Source: Durusdinium trenchii (taxonomy: Eukaryota > Sar > Dinophyceae > Suessiales > Symbiodiniaceae). From it: a DNA stretch of 64,000 nt. Location: positions 29,987-93,986 of the forward strand of contig CAXAMN010018458.1 in the NCBI GenBank assembly GCA_963970005.1. The letters run 5' to 3'. The notes below the pieces were generated by a model that worked only from the letters and a program-made list of their open reading frames with translations, was not told the DNA's origin and searched no databases. A program made the translations under genes and the position numbers. The number at the start of each line of letters is the position of its first letter. The stretch's first letter is position 1. Positions 57,468 through 64,000 of this stretch are shown in pieces.

Positions 57468-57896
57468 CCAAATGTCCCATCTGAAAAGTGTCCTTTGCCC
57501 ACGGATCATAGGCAGAAAGCAACCCATCAACCACGTCCGTCCACATGGCAGCCTTCGCCTACCACAACTGCGGTTTCAAACCAATCCAGATTGACACAAT
57601 AGAGATTCGATAGAAACAAGTTGGAGGGATTTGAAAGACATCAAAAAAGAAAACCCCAAAGGCCTCCACACCGCCATTGAAATCCAGGTACTTCACGACG
57701 CTGGCGTCTAGATGTTCACGGCAAAAAGCAAAAACATCATCGTCAGAAGTCATTTTAGCCTTGTGCTTGTCATCCAGGTTCGCATAGTCAGCCGTTGTCG
57801 CTCCAGGATTCTTCTTCTTGAAATTCAACCAAGAAGAAAACTCGCTGAGAGAAACTTGCCAGTAAGCCCGCCTCGTGAAAATAAAGCAAAAGTTGC
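57468..57896 (-). CDS. Two exons of the nested element's first gene
   Basis: The exon at 57655-57896 (TTTTTTCAG|GC acceptor, GT donor) reads NFCFIFTRRAYWQVSLSEFS, then KKKNPGATTADYANLDDKHK and FAFCREHLDASVVKYLDFNG. The next (57468-57552, AAG|GC acceptor) reads AAMWTDVVDGLLSAYDPWAK and DTFQMGHLAAIP. Both have clean dinoflagellate-style acceptors. No family recognised. Confidence 0.55.
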
Positions 57897-58093
57897 CTGA
57901 AAAAATCCTACATCATGAATCTGCCGACTCTCTGCCACTATATACAAAGAATGGCAGTTCTTATACAAACCATGCAAACGAACAAACTTAATCAACATGT
58001 AAAGATTTTTCATATCTGTAAGTACATTGATAGCGCGACCAAATGTGATCGACAAAAACAAAGCAACAAGAAACAATGGCTTAGCGCAAGCCA

Positions 58094-58262
58094 GACACAC
58101 TGCAGAGAAACGAAGCTCGAAGAAAACCTTCTGCGCCACTTCCTCGCTGATCTCCATCCACTCAGCAAAAACCTGCCAACAATCCACAATCACAAGAATC
58201 TTGTTGGACCAACAGGTTTCCAGAAGCTTTTTACAATTGGGGTTCAAGCACATAAAGAGGCT
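58094..58262 (-). CDS. Exons of the nested element's first gene
   Basis: Reads CLNPNCKKLLETCWSNK, a possible short intron, then VFAEWMEISEEVAQKVFFEL and RFSAVCLACAK. The paired cysteines (C-x4-C, C-x2-C) may form a metal site. A further cysteine-rich frame at about 58480-58590 (CHMGMWLNLAQPGCHGTSCA) may be a preceding exon. Confidence 0.42.
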
Positions 58263-58678
58263 TGGCAAGTTTAAAAAAGTACGAGATTTGGATCAAAAAA
58301 ACAAACGTGCAAAAGAGTCACCTGTTGTGGCAGCCGTATGATGTTCTCCAACCCAAGAACACCGAAGCCATGCTCCAATTTCAGAGCTCCTAGCAAAGAA
58401 ACCCCTCAACGAAATAGATACTTTGTTGCCTTATCCCAAACAGCCTTGTCCTCGCCCCCCCCCCCAAAGAACAAAAAACATCGGACATGTCCTGTCATGT
58501 CAGCACATGAGGTCCCATGACACCCAGGTTGAGCGAGGTTGAGCCACATCCCCATGTGGCATTGGTCCTCAGCTGTTGTTGTTCTCTTTGCAATGCAAAT
58601 TTCATTTGTAGAGGGGCCCACAAATAAAAGATCAAAACGCATAAATACATATAAACAATCAATGAAAAGTAGATAATC

Positions 58679-59034
58679 AGAGAGTGGGCAAGCATCCGGG
58701 AGGTGAGATGTTGGCTTCCTTCTTCACTACTTCCAGCTTCGTCTCCACATGTGCACTCCCTGCGGCGTTCATGTCTTGAGACTCCACTGGACCTTGCCAA
58801 GACCAGCCCCTATTGATCCCTATTGGATTGTGAAGGAACTAGTCTATGATCCACCCCTTCGTAGAATCCAAAAAGCCCCATAGAAGAAAACATAAGACAA
58901 AATATAAAAACAAAAAAAGAAAAATATAAAAAAGGTTGACATTCCATCCATGCTTCCAGCTCCACCAGTACTTGCGACTGCTGCATTCTGCTCATCACCT
59001 TGGAGCTTCCCCCCCTTCTTTTTGGATGGGCCAT
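58679..59034 (-). CDS. Proposed 5' exons of the nested element's first gene
   Basis: ATG at 59034 starts MAHPKRRGGSSKVMSRMQQS and QVLVELEAWME up to a T|GTCAAC donor at 58941. The next exon (58679-58792, AAG|GT acceptor) continues in phase with PVESQDMNAAGSAHVETKLE and VVKKEANISPPGC. The joined frame rebuilds a cysteine codon across the junction. An upstream in-frame extension to 59070 is also open, so the start is not certain. The basic N-terminus would suit nuclear entry or DNA contact. Confidence 0.5.
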
Positions 59035-59824
59035 GCCAGACACCCTTGGAAAAATCGGTTGTGCCCTCACAGTGTCAAAACTATAAAATTATTCTGGTGT
59101 ATGGGACACGCTAAGCTGGTGGGATTATGTTTTTTCTTAAAATATTCCAAATTATTCTGGGGTATGGGAGAATGTAAAGCTGTGGGAATAAAAACTTCAG
59201 ATATCTGTGTTTTCGTAAATGTGTAACATTGCCTCAAACAAGGCACTCATAGTTTTTGACAGCAGCGTGCTGCCCCTCCACTCTTCACGAAGATAAATCC
59301 AAACGTGATGACTTACACGCTTATATCCAGTGGAAGACACTGAATCATTGTCCTCAGATGCAGAAGCAAAGCATTGGCTTTCTACATTTTACAGATCACA
59401 TACTTGAAATCAACACTCAATGCCCTCTACCGCCAAAAAAATACCAAAAAATACAGAGGTTCTTCAAAGGCCCTACCCAAAAGCTCTGGTCCACTAATCA
59501 ACAAGGGGCGCACACAGCTGTCCACACCTTCCACTTCTGGTTGAACGTTGGGGCACGCGTGTTGCCATGACCTCACATGAACTCGAATGCTCTGGAATCA
59601 AAGCCATCCATCAAGTATCCGCACAAAAGCCATTTAAAAAAAGGGTTCCTAAATCGCTTCAAGGCACAAGTTCCAACGCAACAACCTTTCGGAGGATCGG
59701 GTATCGTCATTGCAATAAAGATGTGAGAAATTATATGGCGGGTTTGAGCCAGAATCTCGAATCAGTGGTCAGCCCTGAATTGTGAACACAACGAATTCCA
59801 ATTTGATCTGATTCGATCTGTGAA

Positions 59825-60002
59825 CTCCCTTAAATAATTATTCTGTGGTAGGCAGAGGTTCGCCTGGACTATTATTCCATGGTACCCCCTAGTCTGTGTT
59901 CGCCATGGTCAAAATAGATTATTCCAAGATAGTTTTTTTGAATTATTCCTGGATAATTATTCCAGGGGGTTACCCGGACCATGGAATAATTATTTAAGGG
60001 AG
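59825..60002. repeat. Inverted repeat with perfect 19-bp arms at the right end of the nested element
   Basis: CTCCCTTAAATAATTATTC at 59825-59843 is the exact complement of 59984-60002. Between the arms lie five copies of the ATTATTCC motif and two versions of a GGTA(A)CCCCC block. It is either the terminal structure of the nested element or a derived miniature copy inserted at its edge. Confidence 0.8.
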
Positions 60003-60008
60003 GAGCCA

Positions 60009-61547
60009 TTGTTTCTTCATGGCCTCATGTCTGAAAATGCGCGCCTATGGTCAGAGCGGGAATCATGGTCGGCAGGGCAGGCAAACCATGGTTGGGGCAA
60101 TCCACCTTTCAATCATCCACCACCTTGGATGTATGGCATGATGTCAGAGGGTCAGCATCGAGAAAAGAATGTCATGGAGTCAATGCTCGAGTCATTGAGG
60201 TCCTCATGGGTGTCCCCAGGGCGAGATGGTGGTAAGGGTCTTTTGGGGCCGCTGTCGAATGGTCGAGACGGTAGAGGGCATGGTGCGGGTCATGTTTCTG
60301 CCGGTGATCCGGGACTTTTTCATGGGCAAGTTGGGGGGCCAAGAGCCAGCCTGATGGAGGTCTTCAATCGCGTCTCCTCCACATCTGGTGACATGATGCA
60401 TGGCATGTTGGAGGCGTCGAGAACGTTAGCGAGGCATGGGATTGCCTCCTCGTGGTCTGAGCCTCCAGCGGGCGATGGTCGAAGCTCGAAGGGCTATGTG
60501 TCTGGCGAGTTCCAGGGTGGCACGGTTGGAGGTCTCTCTGGTCAGGGACAAGGTCTTTCTGGTGGCAGTGAACCCCAAGATCCAGTGGGTGGTCAGGGTC
60601 AGAACTCGAAAGAATCATCGGTGAGTGGTCCAGCAGTCCAACAACCAGCTGATCGGAATGGTCAAGGCAGCGGTTCGTCAGGAGTTACGGGTGGTGGTCA
60701 TCAGGGAGGTGGTCATCATGAAGGCGGTCATCATGGAGGTGGTCAGCCGAATGGAGGAGGTCGCGGGTTTGGACAGCCATCTGGCGGGGTGCCTGGTGGA
60801 GGTTTTCCTCGCGGGTTTCCGGGTGCTCCAAACGGATTTCCTGGGGGCGGAGGCTTTTGTGGGGGCGGAGGCTTTCCTGGAGGCGGAGGTTTTCCTGGCG
60901 GAGGCGGCTTTTTTGGAGGTAGTGGCGGCTTTCCTGGGGGCCCGCCTGGTGGTGGCTTTCCGGGTGCTCCTGGAGGAGGACCCCCTGGTGGAGGAGATCC
61001 GGCAATGTTTGGAGGAGTTCCGGCGTGGCTGGGAGGCCTGATGGCTCAACAAGAGTCTGTTCGTGCAGTCGAACTCCCATCGCTCCAAGAGTTGTCGGAG
61101 TCTGAGATTGGACCCTTGATAGCTGGAGATTGGTTGACAACAATTGGGCCCTTCCTGCGGGACATTAGCGCCAGCTCTTCGCTTTGGTGGGATGAGGTCT
61201 TGAATGTGGCCGGTGCTTTACACAGGGTGTGGTTGAACTCCGAACCAATGGAAAGACTTCGCCTGGTTCCTGTCACACCACCGGCTTTCCAACGGCCACC
61301 ATGGTTGAGGATTGAGCAACGAGGATCTGTTGCACTCTTGAAGGCCATCCCGGAGTCTCTGAGGTCAGAGTTGGTCTCGCAAAGGGAGGTGAGTTCCGTT
61401 AGCATCGTGTTCAAGGTCTTGCGAGTTTATACCAACCTGGTGGGCTTGGTGAACGTACGACTCTCCTCAAGCAGCTGGTCGACCAGAAAGTCCCAGGTCC
61501 GTTGGGGGAATGGCTCACTTCGCTTCGTGCTTGGAGGAGGTGGCTGA
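60009..61547 (+). CDS. Gag, main part (capsid region with Gly/Pro-rich insert)
   Basis: The frame resumes right of the nested element (LFLHGLMSENARLWSERESW; the first codon is TTG, so this is not a true start). It runs through a low-complexity segment (about 60680-61020; GGGFPGGG repeats) into a capsid-like region: GDWLTTIGPFLRDISASSS, LWWDEVLNVAGALHRVWLNS, MERLRLVPVTPP and LLKAIPESLRSELVSQREV. The W-W-D and L-P-E-x-L-R-x3-V steps match dinoflagellate Copia Gag proteins as I recall them. Capsid homology continues in another frame from about 61425 (YQPGGLGERTTLLKQLVD), so a 1-base frame change interrupts the gene there. Confidence 0.75.
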   Translation: MFLHGLMSENARLWSERESWSAGQANHGWGNPPFNHPPPWMYGMMSEGQHREKNVMESMLESLRSSWVSPGRDGGKGLLGPLSNGRDGRGHGAGHVSAGDPGLFHGQVGGPRASLMEVFNRVSSTSGDMMHGMLEASRTLARHGIASSWSEPPAGDGRSSKGYVSGEFQGGTVGGLSGQGQGLSGGSEPQDPVGGQGQNSKESSVSGPAVQQPADRNGQGSGSSGVTGGGHQGGGHHEGGHHGGGQPNGGGRGFGQPSGGVPGGGFPRGFPGAPNGFPGGGGFCGGGGFPGGGGFPGGGGFFGGSGGFPGGPPGGGFPGAPGGGPPGGGDPAMFGGVPAWLGGLMAQQESVRAVELPSLQELSESEIGPLIAGDWLTTIGPFLRDISASSSLWWDEVLNVAGALHRVWLNSEPMERLRLVPVTPPAFQRPPWLRIEQRGSVALLKAIPESLRSELVSQREVSSVSIVFKVLRVYTNLVGLVNVRLSSSSWSTRKSQVRWGNGSLRFVLGGGG

Positions 61548-62476
61548 TTCGAGTGCAGGAACTTGGAATTCAACCTCCTGATCCGGTCCTTCTCTTGGCC
61601 ACTTTGGATAGGTTCGCTGCTGGGTTGGCAAAGCAGTCCACACAAGTCGCCTTCCGTCTGCAGGTCACTCGGGCAGCCTTGAGAGTTGACGTGGCTCCCA
61701 CTGAGAATGGCATCCAGCAGTTTGCAGAGTCTCTGATGGCGGAGGGGGAAGCGGCCTTCCATGGGGGCTCGATTGCACCACTCAAGGACACCGTGAAGGT
61801 CAAGGCCCTAGATGGTGACGGAGGAGGAACCAGAGACGAGGGGGGAAAGCCTCGTGAGGGTCGGGAGAAGGTCAAGGAGTCATCCGAAGTCAAGGGTGGC
61901 AAAGATGCCAAGGAGTCCAAGAACGACAAGTTCGAGGCGAAGAACGGCAAGGGTGATTCGAAGGGTGGTGGTTCGGAGAAGCCGGTGTGCCGCTACTTCG
62001 AGCAGCTGAAAGTCAAGCTGTTGGATGACCAAGCAAGTCTTCCAACGAGGGCATCTTCTCAAGCGGCAGGCTGGGACTTAGCTTCATCATGCTATGTGGA
62101 GCTGAAGCCGGGGGAAAGGAAGCTGGTCCCGTTGGGAATCTCTGTGGAGTTGCCCGCAGGTTGCTATGGCAGGATCGCTTCTCGAAGCTCTTTCGCCCTA
62201 CGGGGTATTGACGTTGCTGGAGTTGTGATTGACCCTGATTATCGAGGAGAAGTGAAGATCATCCTGGTGAACAATGGGATGGACGACCTCGTGATCAATG
62301 CTGGTGACCGTGTTGGCCAGTTGGTTCTTGAGCGCTTTGCTGTGGTGGAAGCAGTGAGTTCGAGGGTACCGAGCGAGGAGATGGGGCTTCGGAAGCTCTG
62401 GCATTGCTGCACGGCGTTTGTCCAGGGTCCACTCAGATCCTCGCGAGGACGTCATTGCAGAACCCCTGGAAGGTGA
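61502..62476 (+). CDS. Gag C-terminal part fused to dUTPase
   Basis: Residues 1-80 continue the capsid (GEWLTSLRAWRRWLIRVQEL, QVAFRLQVTRAALRVDVAPT). A lysine/glycine/glutamate-rich linker follows, then KPVCRYFE, which looks like the first half of the CCCH finger usual in these Gags. From about 62005 the frame is a trimeric-type dUTPase: AAGWDLAS (motif I), GRIASRSSFALRGIDVAGVV (II-III, with the catalytic-type Asp), DPDYRGEVKIILVNNG and GDRVGQLVLERF (IV). The final glycine-rich motif (FGSSG) lies in the next frame. The enzyme would hydrolyse dUTP and limit uracil in cDNA. A dUTPase where protease and polymerase should begin is unusual. Confidence 0.85.
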   Translation: MGEWLTSLRAWRRWLIRVQELGIQPPDPVLLLATLDRFAAGLAKQSTQVAFRLQVTRAALRVDVAPTENGIQQFAESLMAEGEAAFHGGSIAPLKDTVKVKALDGDGGGTRDEGGKPREGREKVKESSEVKGGKDAKESKNDKFEAKNGKGDSKGGGSEKPVCRYFEQLKVKLLDDQASLPTRASSQAAGWDLASSCYVELKPGERKLVPLGISVELPAGCYGRIASRSSFALRGIDVAGVVIDPDYRGEVKIILVNNGMDDLVINAGDRVGQLVLERFAVVEAVSSRVPSEEMGLRKLWHCCTAFVQGPLRSSRGRHCRTPGR

Positions 62477-62948
62477 AACAGGCCACACCGAGGACATCCC
62501 CTTGAATCCTGGCCATGCATTTTTTGAAGGTGTACACACGGCGAAAAATGGGGAGAGTATGGTGGACTTCATCAACCGGCTGAAGCGTCAAGAGCTCTAT
62601 GACTTTCGATGGATGTTTCCTGCCGGTCTGATGGCTGAGCTTTTTCCAGACCGACTTCATGGAGCTCCTATGACTTTCAACCAGAAGGTGCAGGGTGGCA
62701 CGATTCAAGTGTTGGTCCACCGGCATCCGAACATGAGAAAGAAGCTGTTTGACTCCGAGGCTTCAGCTCCGCCACCGCAAGATGGCATCACAGCTGGAGT
62801 GGTGACGTTGGGGTGGGCAGAGGACGGCATGATCTTCGCCAGGGTTGACAACAGAAGGGGATCTCGTTCGATGTGCTACCTCAAAACGCAGTGGAAGGGT
62901 ATGAGCCTTTTCTTTTCCTGGCTGAATCCACTGGGGAGCGCCCGGTGA
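62418..62948 (+). CDS. dUTPase motif V and unknown C-terminal domain, +1 frame
   Basis: This frame opens upstream of its nominal first codon (TTG) and already carries FGSSG, the glycine-rich last motif of dUTPase, at about 62386-62400. It then continues for about 180 residues: GHAFFEGVHTAKNGESMVDF, ELYDFRWMFPAGLMAELFPD, FNQKVQGGTIQVLVHRHPNM, a proline-rich spacer, and DGMIFARVDNRRGSRSMCYL. The C-terminal part is not recognised. The overlap with the dUTPase frame implies either a mutation or a translational frameshift. Confidence 0.6.
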   Translation: MSRVHSDPREDVIAEPLEGETGHTEDIPLNPGHAFFEGVHTAKNGESMVDFINRLKRQELYDFRWMFPAGLMAELFPDRLHGAPMTFNQKVQGGTIQVLVHRHPNMRKKLFDSEASAPPPQDGITAGVVTLGWAEDGMIFARVDNRRGSRSMCYLKTQWKGMSLFFSWLNPLGSAR

Positions 62949-63197
62949 ATGGCGAGGAGGAAGAGCTCTATGGTGGCCCGCTGAGTTAGCTAGGATCGTT
63001 CTTAGCTTTTTGTTCGTGAGCTCTTTTTTGTGCCGACCAGGCCATTCAAATGGGGAATGGATGCTGGCGCCTTTTTGAGTGATGAATGTTCAGCTCGCTT
63101 GGCCTAGAGTCACCACCTGAAACTCAACTTTCGAAGGGGCTTGAGTCAGGAACTTTTGAGGTACTGTGCCAACCTCCTGGAAGAACCCGAGAAATTC
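62949..63197 (+). other. 3' untranslated part of the LTR element
   Basis: Non-coding stretch from the last stop codon to the polypurine tract. No coding, repeat or structural signal was seen beyond a short inverted pair CCCGAGAAATTCGGG at about 63186-63200. Confidence 0.6.
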
Positions 63198-63207
63198 GGG
63201 AGGGGGG
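63198..63207 (+). other. Polypurine tract
   Basis: GGGAGGGGGG directly abuts the 3' LTR, the position and composition expected for the plus-strand primer of an LTR retroelement. Confidence 0.8.
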
Positions 63208-63325
63208 AGCATGAGTGGCACAGTCTTTTCCATGTCTTAAGATGTTTGAAGTTGGAACGTTGAGCATGGGCATTCACTTGTAGCCCTTTGTTTGCACAAG
63301 GAAAACAGAAGCGTTTTGTGCGGCG
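63208..63325 (+). repeat. 3' LTR (118 bp)
   Basis: Identical to 41960-42077 at all 118 positions. It is followed by TAAC, the right copy of the target-site duplication. Confidence 0.9.
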
Positions 63326-64000
63326 TAACTACCTTGTCCGGTGCTTGGGGTGGGTGACAGGCGGGTCAGTCCCTAATTCTGAGGATGGTGGGCTCCAGCC
63401 ATATCCTCAGGTTCGGTATGACTGGGCCCTCCTCTGGGGCCCTCCTGGTACCCACTCCAGTCCCACCGAAACGAAGGTATGACTGGAGTCCGATGTGGAA
63501 GGATGCGGAACAGGAGATGAACTCGTTCTCGTTTCCCATTCCTTCGGCCCCTCCGCCTGCCGAACATTCTGGTCATCCCAGTCACTGGCAAAGGGGAGGC
63601 CTCTGCGCGTTCGCTGCGGCGAGGGCGAGTGAAGGCGCCTCTTGGAAACTTGATGATACAGTGTACAGTTTGTCAATCATGCAGGGTTCCCATGTGTTCT
63701 ATAAAGTGGCCCGGCACGACTGTTAGTTGTTCAATATGACTTTGCGAATGCTCATGATTGCATGGTTTGGGGAAGTTGTACTGTATAGTATTGTAGCGTG
63801 ACTACACGTTTTGACAACGAACAGGCTGCAAAGAAACAGGGGCTTTGAAGATGGCCCTTTGAGCATACTATACTGACCTTGGCAACTTGACAACCAGCAA
63901 GTTCTTCTTCGTCTGCAGGGTGGGTTTGATCTGCGGGTCGAGCCTTTGCTCCAAAAAAAACAACATCAAGAAGAGGAGCCTCCTCCAATGAAAGACCAGG
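63326..64000. other. Host flank right of the LTR element
   Basis: It contains a copy of the palindromic CGAAACGAAGGTATGACTGG element at about 63450-63500. A GC-rich minus-strand frame at about 63530-63640 (FASDWDDQNVRQAEGPKEWE) may be a host exon. No gene can be assigned. Confidence 0.4.

Larger units (their letters stand above)
42436..59974 (-). mobile_element. Nested ~17.5-kb DNA element inserted in Gag, transposase-like genes on the minus strand
   Basis: The interval separates the two parts of Gag and is the only part of the window with a dispersed motif near AATTATTCCAGG (or its complement). I count close to thirty copies from 42459 to 59993 and none as good elsewhere. Candidate ends are GGTACCCTGGAAAAATT (left) and, inverted, GGTAACCCCCTGGAATAATT (right), with a 9-base repeat CGGACCATG at 42427-42435 and 59975-59983 as possible target duplication. 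A motif copy lying just beyond the right repeat makes the exact right end uncertain (up to 60002). All coding exons found inside read on the minus strand: one gene set from about 59.03 to 52.9 kb and a second from 49.35 to 43.3 kb. I infer a DNA transposon with subterminal and internal transposase-binding repeats. The superfamily is not assigned. Confidence 0.6.
41960..63325 (+). mobile_element. LTR retrotransposon (Copia-like, Gag plus dUTPase, no polymerase seen), split by a nested element
   Basis: Perfect 118-bp direct repeats bound the element (41960-42077 and 63208-63325). The flanks show the 4-bp duplication TAAC (41956-41959 and 63326-63329). A likely primer-binding site follows the left repeat and a GGGAGGGGGG purine tract precedes the right one, so the repeats are true LTRs on the plus strand. 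Interior coding: Gag (42137-42355, then 60009-61900), dUTPase (about 62005-62420) and a further frame to 62948. No reverse transcriptase, RNase H, integrase or protease motif (for example YVDD or DSG) is visible in the roughly 3.8 kb that remain after removing the insertion, so this is a non-autonomous element. Identical LTRs imply recent insertion, although two reading-frame changes interrupt the coding region. Confidence 0.85.

Noticed and set aside
60678-61088. Minus-strand frames of 136-152 codons, rich in Ser, Thr and Lys.
   Set aside because: Antisense shadows of the Gly/Pro-rich Gag segment.
63208-63325. The 118-bp terminal repeats considered as a simple segmental duplication.
   Set aside because: The purine tract just before the right copy, the tRNA-like complement just after the left copy and the TAAC target duplication fit LTRs much better.

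Overview
The window looks like nuclear DNA of a dinoflagellate, most likely of the Symbiodiniaceae type. The best evidence is a protein phosphatase 2A catalytic-subunit gene whose splice sites can be read base by base. All of its assigned acceptors are AG|G, and most of its donors are GC or GA rather than GT. Other signs agree: sparse host genes with very short exons (42-258 bp), host exons that are nearly all on the minus strand, many small hairpin repeats, and a Copia-like retroelement. Species and chromosome cannot be told from the sequence.

Layout. Bases 1-7347 are non-coding or unassigned, with short dispersed repeats and one candidate exon. Bases 7348-16077 (minus) hold a UDP-glycosyltransferase of the sterol 3-beta-glucosyltransferase type, of which eight exons are placed. 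Bases 16.8-23.8 kb hold isolated minus-strand candidate exons, a GC-rich palindromic patch and a duplicated segment of about 300 bp. Bases 23786-30853 (minus) hold the PP2A catalytic-subunit gene, with eleven exons placed. From 30.9 to 41.95 kb there are hairpin repeats and scattered candidate exons of unknown genes.

Bases 41960-63325 are one nested mobile structure. The outer element is an LTR retrotransposon on the plus strand. It has identical 118-bp direct terminal repeats, a 4-bp target duplication (TAAC), a primer-binding site that looks complementary to the anticodon arm of an initiator tRNA-Met (as in Copia), and a polypurine tract. It carries Gag followed by a dUTPase and a further short reading frame. 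No reverse transcriptase, integrase or RNase H is visible. Its Gag region is split by about 17.5 kb of a second element read on the minus strand. That inner element has multi-exon genes for a transposase-like protein and a large regulatory protein with a cysteine-protease-like motif. It is studded with close to thirty copies of a motif near AATTATTCCAGG, also carries tandem arrays and a 446-bp palindrome, and contains a 10-base assembly gap.

How the parts work together. The two host genes are unrelated housekeeping functions (membrane lipid glycosylation and Ser/Thr dephosphorylation) that share one orientation. The LTR element appears able to make a particle protein and a nucleotide-pool enzyme but not its own polymerase, so it would need help in trans. 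Because its LTRs are identical, it inserted recently, and the inner element inserted later still. Exon boundaries inside the inner element are approximate, and several exons of every host gene are missing from this reading.
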